A stretch of 64,000 bases of DNA from Alicyclobacillus tolerans (GTDB lineage Bacteria > Bacillota > Bacilli > Alicyclobacillales > Alicyclobacillaceae). The notes beneath the pieces were generated by a model. That model made no database searches. It worked only from the letters and a program-made list of their open reading frames with translations, and was not told the DNA's origin. The DNA is taken from assembly GCF_001447355.1 (NCBI RefSeq), contig NZ_JXBW01000013.1:1-64000 (forward strand), given 5' to 3'. Made by a program: the position numbers and the translations under genes. Positions 59,911 through 64,000 of the stretch are shown in pieces; within the stretch, counting starts at the first letter, position 1, and the number at the start of each line of letters is the position of its first letter.

Positions 59911-61596
59911 GTGAAAAATGCGAACAAGTATACCCGGCAGTACAGTGTGCCACCGGAATCGAGCTGGAATTGGGTCAAGAAGGAGTACATCGATAAGGCA
60001 CCTATTTGGTGCAGCGTGGATCTGCGCGATGGCAATCAGGCGCTTGTCGTTCCGATGAATCTCGAAGAAAAGCTCGAGTATTTTCAGCTACTCGTGGATA
60101 TCGGGTTCAAGGAGATTGAAGTTGGTTTTCCCGCTGCGTCTGATACCGAATTTGTCTTTTTGCGGACCTTGATTGAACGCGATTTGATTCCGGATGACGT
60201 CACCATTCAAGTGCTCACACAGTCGCGTGAGCACATTATTCGCCGGACCTTTGAAGCGCTGACTGGGGCAAAAGGAGCCATTGTCCATCTGTATAATTCG
60301 ACGTCAATTGCGCAGCGCGAAAAGGTATTTCGCAAGCCAAAGTCTGAAATCATGGAGATTGCTGTTTCAGGTGCGGAGCTTTGTCAACAGCTGGCGACCG
60401 AGACACCGGGTCATTTCCTATTTCAATACTCCCCAGAAAGCTTCACCGGCACGGAGGTTGAATTTGCACTGGACGTCTGCAATGCAGTCCTGGACGTTTG
60501 GAGGCCGACTGCAGAGCGCCCGGTTATCATCAATTTACCATCGACGGTTCAACTCTCCTTGCCGCACGTCTACGCGAGCCAAATTGAGTATATGAGCGCC
60601 CACCTTCGCGATCGTCAGCACGTCATTGTCTCCGTGCATCCACACAATGATCGTGGCACTGGTGTGGCCGATGCAGAACTGGCGATGCTGGCGGGGGCGG
60701 ATCGCGTGGAAGGAACCTTATTTGGCAACGGCGAGCGCACAGGCAATGTCGATATCGTCACACTCGCACTCAATATGTTTTCACATGGTGTCGATCCGGG
60801 ACTTCATTTTGAGAATTTGCCGGAAATTCAGTCGGTGGTCGAACGCTTGACCAAGATGCAGGTGGGAAAGCGCCATCCGTACGCGGGAGAGCTTGTCTTC
60901 ACGGCATTTTCAGGCTCCCATCAGGATGCGATCGCAAAGGGAATGAAGTGGCGTGAGGAAGAAGAGCGTGAATATTGGACCGTGCCATATCTCCCTATCG
61001 ATCCGAAGGACATTGGGCGCGAGTATGAGGGGGACATCATTCGGATCAACAGTCAATCCGGCAAAGGCGGCATAGGTTACTTGCTCGAGCAAAAATACGG
61101 TTTTGATCTGCCGCCGCGCATGCGTGAAGATTTGGGTTATACCGTGAAGGGAGTATCTGATCGCTTGCAAAAGGAGCTGTCTGTCGACGAGATCGCAGAT
61201 ATCTTTACTGAGCAGTTTGTCAACCTGGCGGAGCCTATTGCATTTTCGGATATAAAAGCCGAGGAGGGGCCGGGGCATCCGACGACGGTGACCATACACA
61301 CGAATGGGCGGACGCGTACCATCAGGGGATCCGGAAACGGACGCCTGGATGCTGTGAGCAACGCTTTGCAGGCGAGTCTCGGCTTGCAGTACACCAATCT
61401 AACATATAAGGAGCATGCGTTGGAGGTCGGCTCAGGCTCCAGGGCTGTAGCTTACATTAGCATTGAGGATCCCGAGGGCACGACACACTGGGGATGCGGA
61501 ATCGATACAGATATTATGAATGCTTCCATCAAGGCGTTATTCAGTGCGGTCAATCGCATGGTTGTGGCCATGCCAGCATTTGTTCTGCAGCATTAA
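59911..61596 (+). CDS. leuA: 2-isopropylmalate synthase, LeuA2 type
   Basis: A 561-aa enzyme that condenses acetyl-CoA and 2-oxoisovalerate in leucine synthesis. APIWCSVDLRDGNQAL carries the catalytic Arg and metal Asp, and VHPHNDRGTG the two metal His. A C-terminal regulatory domain (about 440-561) binds leucine. This long type is typical of actinobacteria and some Bacillota. I chose GTG 59911 (10 nt after AAGGGAG) because MKNANKYTR matches the family; ATG 59890 is possible. No other leu gene follows. Confidence 0.92.
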   Translation: MKNANKYTRQYSVPPESSWNWVKKEYIDKAPIWCSVDLRDGNQALVVPMNLEEKLEYFQLLVDIGFKEIEVGFPAASDTEFVFLRTLIERDLIPDDVTIQVLTQSREHIIRRTFEALTGAKGAIVHLYNSTSIAQREKVFRKPKSEIMEIAVSGAELCQQLATETPGHFLFQYSPESFTGTEVEFALDVCNAVLDVWRPTAERPVIINLPSTVQLSLPHVYASQIEYMSAHLRDRQHVIVSVHPHNDRGTGVADAELAMLAGADRVEGTLFGNGERTGNVDIVTLALNMFSHGVDPGLHFENLPEIQSVVERLTKMQVGKRHPYAGELVFTAFSGSHQDAIAKGMKWREEEEREYWTVPYLPIDPKDIGREYEGDIIRINSQSGKGGIGYLLEQKYGFDLPPRMREDLGYTVKGVSDRLQKELSVDEIADIFTEQFVNLAEPIAFSDIKAEEGPGHPTTVTIHTNGRTRTIRGSGNGRLDAVSNALQASLGLQYTNLTYKEHALEVGSGSRAVAYISIEDPEGTTHWGCGIDTDIMNASIKALFSAVNRMVVAMPAFVLQH

Positions 61597-61608
61597 CAAA
61601 TAGGGATA

Positions 61609-61643
61609 GACAGCCCGGTTGGAGGTGTGCCTGCCGGGTTGTC
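61609..61643 (+). terminator. Hairpin after leuA
   Basis: GACAGCCCGG and CCGGGTTGTC (with G-U pairs) enclose a 15-nt loop 13 nt after the stop. The next T run starts 10 nt later, so termination is probable but not strong. Confidence 0.6.
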
Positions 61644-61771
61644 TCACGTCGTATTTTCGCATTTTACTATTGAATCTATCGCATGAACTCTCGTACCTGC
61701 ACATATGGTGTGAGTGAAGGTCTGTAGACGAGACAGCGAAAGTCTGCGAGGACCAGTACACCAGTGGAGGA

Positions 61772-62335
61772 GTGGAGTCTACGAACACCGTGGAACGCCA
61801 ACTGTACAACGAAGATTGGATCGTCTCGTATCAACGAAGCCACATGTTTTGCCTTCCCATCAATCCTACCTGTTTGTTTGCGTATTGGTTTATAACAGAT
61901 GACTGGCGTCGGCTATGTGGGGAGCACTGGCTATGCGACTGGTCGAACATGCCTCTTACCATTTGTGTTTACGACGTCACAGGCGTCTGGTTCGATGGAC
62001 ACAACGCGCCGCTTATCCGCCAAGAGAACATTGGCGATACGTCCACCACGAATTGGTATATCCATAATCTCGTCCCCGGTCGCCATTATATCGTCGATCT
62101 CGCTGTTGACAGCCAAGGAGAACTGTTCAGCCTCTTGCGCTCCAACATGGTTTCATTGCCGCCACGCGCCGAGTACGGAGTGCAGCCATCTGTGACATTC
62201 GCCGCGCCCTTATCGGTTTCTGCGAACCATGAAACCGCCACAGATCTCAATGGCGTGAATAATCAGGCTGTCATTAGTGGTCATCCGGGCTTGCGGTATG
62301 CAGATCAATTTGACGGTTATCATCTGACGCGCTGA
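61772..62335 (+). CDS. DUF4912-type protein, partner of GH57 enzyme
   Basis: A 187-aa protein of the DUF4912 type. It has the features FAYWFITDDW, ICVYDVTGVWFDG and NWYIHNLVPGRHYIVDLAV, a beta-sandwich pattern like carbohydrate-binding or isoamylase-N domains. The gene is directly before a GH57 branching-type gene, as in other Bacillota. Start is uncertain: GTG 61772 lies too close to GGAGG, and GTG 61790 is possible. A role in binding glycogen or the enzyme is inference. Confidence 0.7.
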   Translation: MESTNTVERQLYNEDWIVSYQRSHMFCLPINPTCLFAYWFITDDWRRLCGEHWLCDWSNMPLTICVYDVTGVWFDGHNAPLIRQENIGDTSTTNWYIHNLVPGRHYIVDLAVDSQGELFSLLRSNMVSLPPRAEYGVQPSVTFAAPLSVSANHETATDLNGVNNQAVISGHPGLRYADQFDGYHLTR

Positions 62336-62358
62336 TCGAGAAAGGGACGAAGCAAGCT

Positions 62359-64000
62359 ATGCCAAATGGTTATCTCAACTTGGTTTTGCACGCTCATTTA
62401 CCATTTGTACGACATGTCGATCGCGACGATAGGCTCGAGGAACGTTGGCTTTTTGAAGCGATGACCGAGTGTTACATCCCGTTGCTTCAAGTCTTTCAAC
62501 AACTGGTCCGCGATAAAGTCGATTTTCGCGTCACGATCTCGCTCTCGCCGACTCTTTTGTCCATGCTGCGCGATGCGCTCCTGCAAGATCGCTACAAGGA
62601 GTACCTAGATAAATCGTTGACGCTTGCCGAACTCGAGGTAGAGCGGACGCGGGGGGACGCGAAGTTTCATGCGCTTGCGAAGGCCTATCGACAGAAATTG
62701 CATGGCATTCAACAATTCTACGACGACTACCATGGCGACTTGGTGAGCGCATTTAGAGACCTGCATGCTGCCGGTTGTATTGAACTCATCACAAGCGCTG
62801 CCACGCACGCGTTTCTGCCTTATATCCAGACTGAAGCGGCCATCCGGGCTCAAATTGCCACTGCGGTCACGAACTTTGAATCTTGTTTTGGCTTTCGACC
62901 CCCGGGCATCTGGCTGCCCGAGTGCGCGTACACACCACGCGTTCTCACGTATTTGCAGGAGTACTCCATTCGGTACTTCTTCGTCGACACCCATGCGTTC
63001 ACCTCGGCCCAGCCACGTCCTGTGTTTGGTACGTTCTCCCCAGTTCTCGTTGGCAACAGTGGGATTGCCGCGTTTGCCCGCGATGAGGAGTGCTCGCGTC
63101 AGGTTTGGAGTTCTGAACATGGCTACCCAGGTGACTATGAATATCGAGAGTATTATCGCGACATCGGCTTCGATTTAGATGAAGCATACATCCAGCCATT
63201 TATTCATCCTGATGGGATTCGCGTCAATACCGGTTTTAAGTATTACCGAATCACAGGTCCAGGCGCCGACAAAGAGCCGTACGATCTCGCGCGTGCCCGC
63301 GAAAAGGCGTGCGAACATGCGGGCAATTTCATGTTCAATCGGCAACAGCAGTTGGCGTACATGCATGGCCAGATGGGGAGACTGCCTGTCGTGACGGCTC
63401 CCTACGATGCGGAATTGTTCGGGCACTGGTGGTACGAGGGACCTATTTTCCTCGACGTGTTACTACGCAAACTTCATTTCGATCAGAGCGAAGTCAAAAC
63501 GATTACCCCCTCCGAGTACCTCGCACTATACCCGGATTATCCTTGCGTCGATCTCGGTTTTTCCTCATGGGGGCGCAACGGATACGGAGAGGTCTGGCTA
63601 AATGGGAGCAACGATTGGATGTATCCAGCATTGCATGAGTGTGAAAGGCGGCTCACGAGGAGTGCCAATCGATCGGAACAAGCATCGCCTCTGGTGCACA
63701 GGGCGCTCAATCAAGCTGCGCGCGAGTTAATGCTCGCCCAAAGCAGTGACTGGTCGTTCATCATGGATCAGCGCACAAGCGTGAATTATGCCGTGTCTCG
63801 TTTCAAACAACACATCAACCGATGCTTGGCTCTTTTGGAAATGGTGGAGGCAAAGCATGTCGACATGGACTTCCTGCAACAAGTGGAGTCCATCGACAAC
63901 CTTTTTCCGGATATCGACTATCGACTCTATCAATCATCTAGCAATAACGGAGTTCAAGCCATGGAAAAGAATCATCCAGCTGACCCGACGAGATCAATAT
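62359..64000 (+). CDS. GH57 1,4-alpha-glucan branching-type enzyme (partial)
   Basis: The frame is open to the window edge, 547 codons without stop. N-terminal LNLVLHAHLPFVRH is the GH57 start motif; GIWLPECAYTP holds the nucleophile Glu, and VTAPYDAELFGHWWYEGP the acid/base Asp. The C-terminal helical domain (DUF1957) starts near residue 420. Such enzymes branch alpha-glucan or act as amylase-like hydrolases. Normal length is close to 530-560 aa, so only a small part is missing. AAAGGGA lies 12 nt before ATG 62359. Confidence 0.88.
   Translation, partial: MPNGYLNLVLHAHLPFVRHVDRDDRLEERWLFEAMTECYIPLLQVFQQLVRDKVDFRVTISLSPTLLSMLRDALLQDRYKEYLDKSLTLAELEVERTRGDAKFHALAKAYRQKLHGIQQFYDDYHGDLVSAFRDLHAAGCIELITSAATHAFLPYIQTEAAIRAQIATAVTNFESCFGFRPPGIWLPECAYTPRVLTYLQEYSIRYFFVDTHAFTSAQPRPVFGTFSPVLVGNSGIAAFARDEECSRQVWSSEHGYPGDYEYREYYRDIGFDLDEAYIQPFIHPDGIRVNTGFKYYRITGPGADKEPYDLARAREKACEHAGNFMFNRQQQLAYMHGQMGRLPVVTAPYDAELFGHWWYEGPIFLDVLLRKLHFDQSEVKTITPSEYLALYPDYPCVDLGFSSWGRNGYGEVWLNGSNDWMYPALHECERRLTRSANRSEQASPLVHRALNQAARELMLAQSSDWSFIMDQRTSVNYAVSRFKQHINRCLALLEMVEAKHVDMDFLQQVESIDNLFPDIDYRLYQSSSNNGVQAMEKNHPADPTRSI

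Noticed and set aside
1..64000. CRISPR arrays, IS elements, tRNA genes, prophage genes
   Set aside because: No regularly spaced repeats, transposase or integrase signatures, or cloverleaf-like sequences were recognised on either strand by eye; a tRNA scan was not possible.

Overview
The window reads as chromosomal DNA of an aerobic, endospore-forming Bacillota, most like Alicyclobacillaceae. The evidence is three YjcZ-type spore peptides, a LysM-GH18 spore-lysin type protein, a kumamolisin-type (S53) acid protease, a leucine T-box, a BirA operator, and GntR/LacI and PRD regulators. This is inference from gene content; no taxonomic marker longer than 5S rRNA is present. Genes are closely packed on both strands. 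I saw no tRNA, insertion sequence, prophage gene or CRISPR array.

Layout. 0-10 kb: the 5S rRNA that ends an rRNA operon, then mostly single housekeeping and transport genes (CMD/AhpD-like, DinB-like, uppP, an Fsr-like MFS, a family-5 solute-binding protein, a divergent SDR, an aminotransferase, a PurN-like enzyme, a quinone reductase, a ZIP transporter). 10-18 kb: a YjcZ peptide, then one mannitol PTS operon mtlA-mtlR-mtlF-mtlD-ptsH-ptsI that carries both general and sugar-specific PTS parts. 18-21.8 kb: an overlapping four-gene unit made of an ECF sigma factor, a RskA-like zinc anti-sigma, a DoxX-like membrane protein and a secreted protein with an exactly duplicated, histidine-bearing helical domain. 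21.8-25 kb: a biotin ECF transporter whose T component is fused to one ATPase, divergent from bioY across a BirA operator. 26-28.7 kb: a tandem pair of YjcZ-like Gly/Cys-tailed peptides divergent from a lone YcaO cyclodehydratase of the TOMM type. 28.8-31.1 kb: a fluoride-defence region with a riboswitch-controlled crcB pair and a TerC-family gene behind a second fluoride riboswitch.

31-44.5 kb: a GtrA protein, an unidentified membrane protein, a MetE-like methyltransferase, an EmrAB-type efflux pair with a divergent LysR regulator, a frameshifted S53 protease, a zinc-ribbon microprotein, a carboxylesterase, a GH3 beta-glucosidase and a polysaccharide deacetylase. 44.5-49.2 kb: an Asp-box lipoprotein, an MFS transporter and a LysM-GH18 protein. 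49.2-59.5 kb: a carbohydrate region with two ABC importers (XylF/H-like with a single-domain ATPase, and a family-1 type without ATPase), a GntR-LacI hybrid regulator between them, a TIM-barrel isomerase and a Gfo/Idh/MocA dehydrogenase. 59.5-64 kb: T-box-controlled leuA, then a DUF4912 protein and a GH57 branching-type enzyme that runs off the window.

The candidates I consider most unusual are the YcaO/YjcZ pairing, the sigma/anti-sigma/DoxX/duplicated-helix unit, the fluoride riboswitch on a TerC gene, and the fused EcfA-EcfT under a BirA operator.
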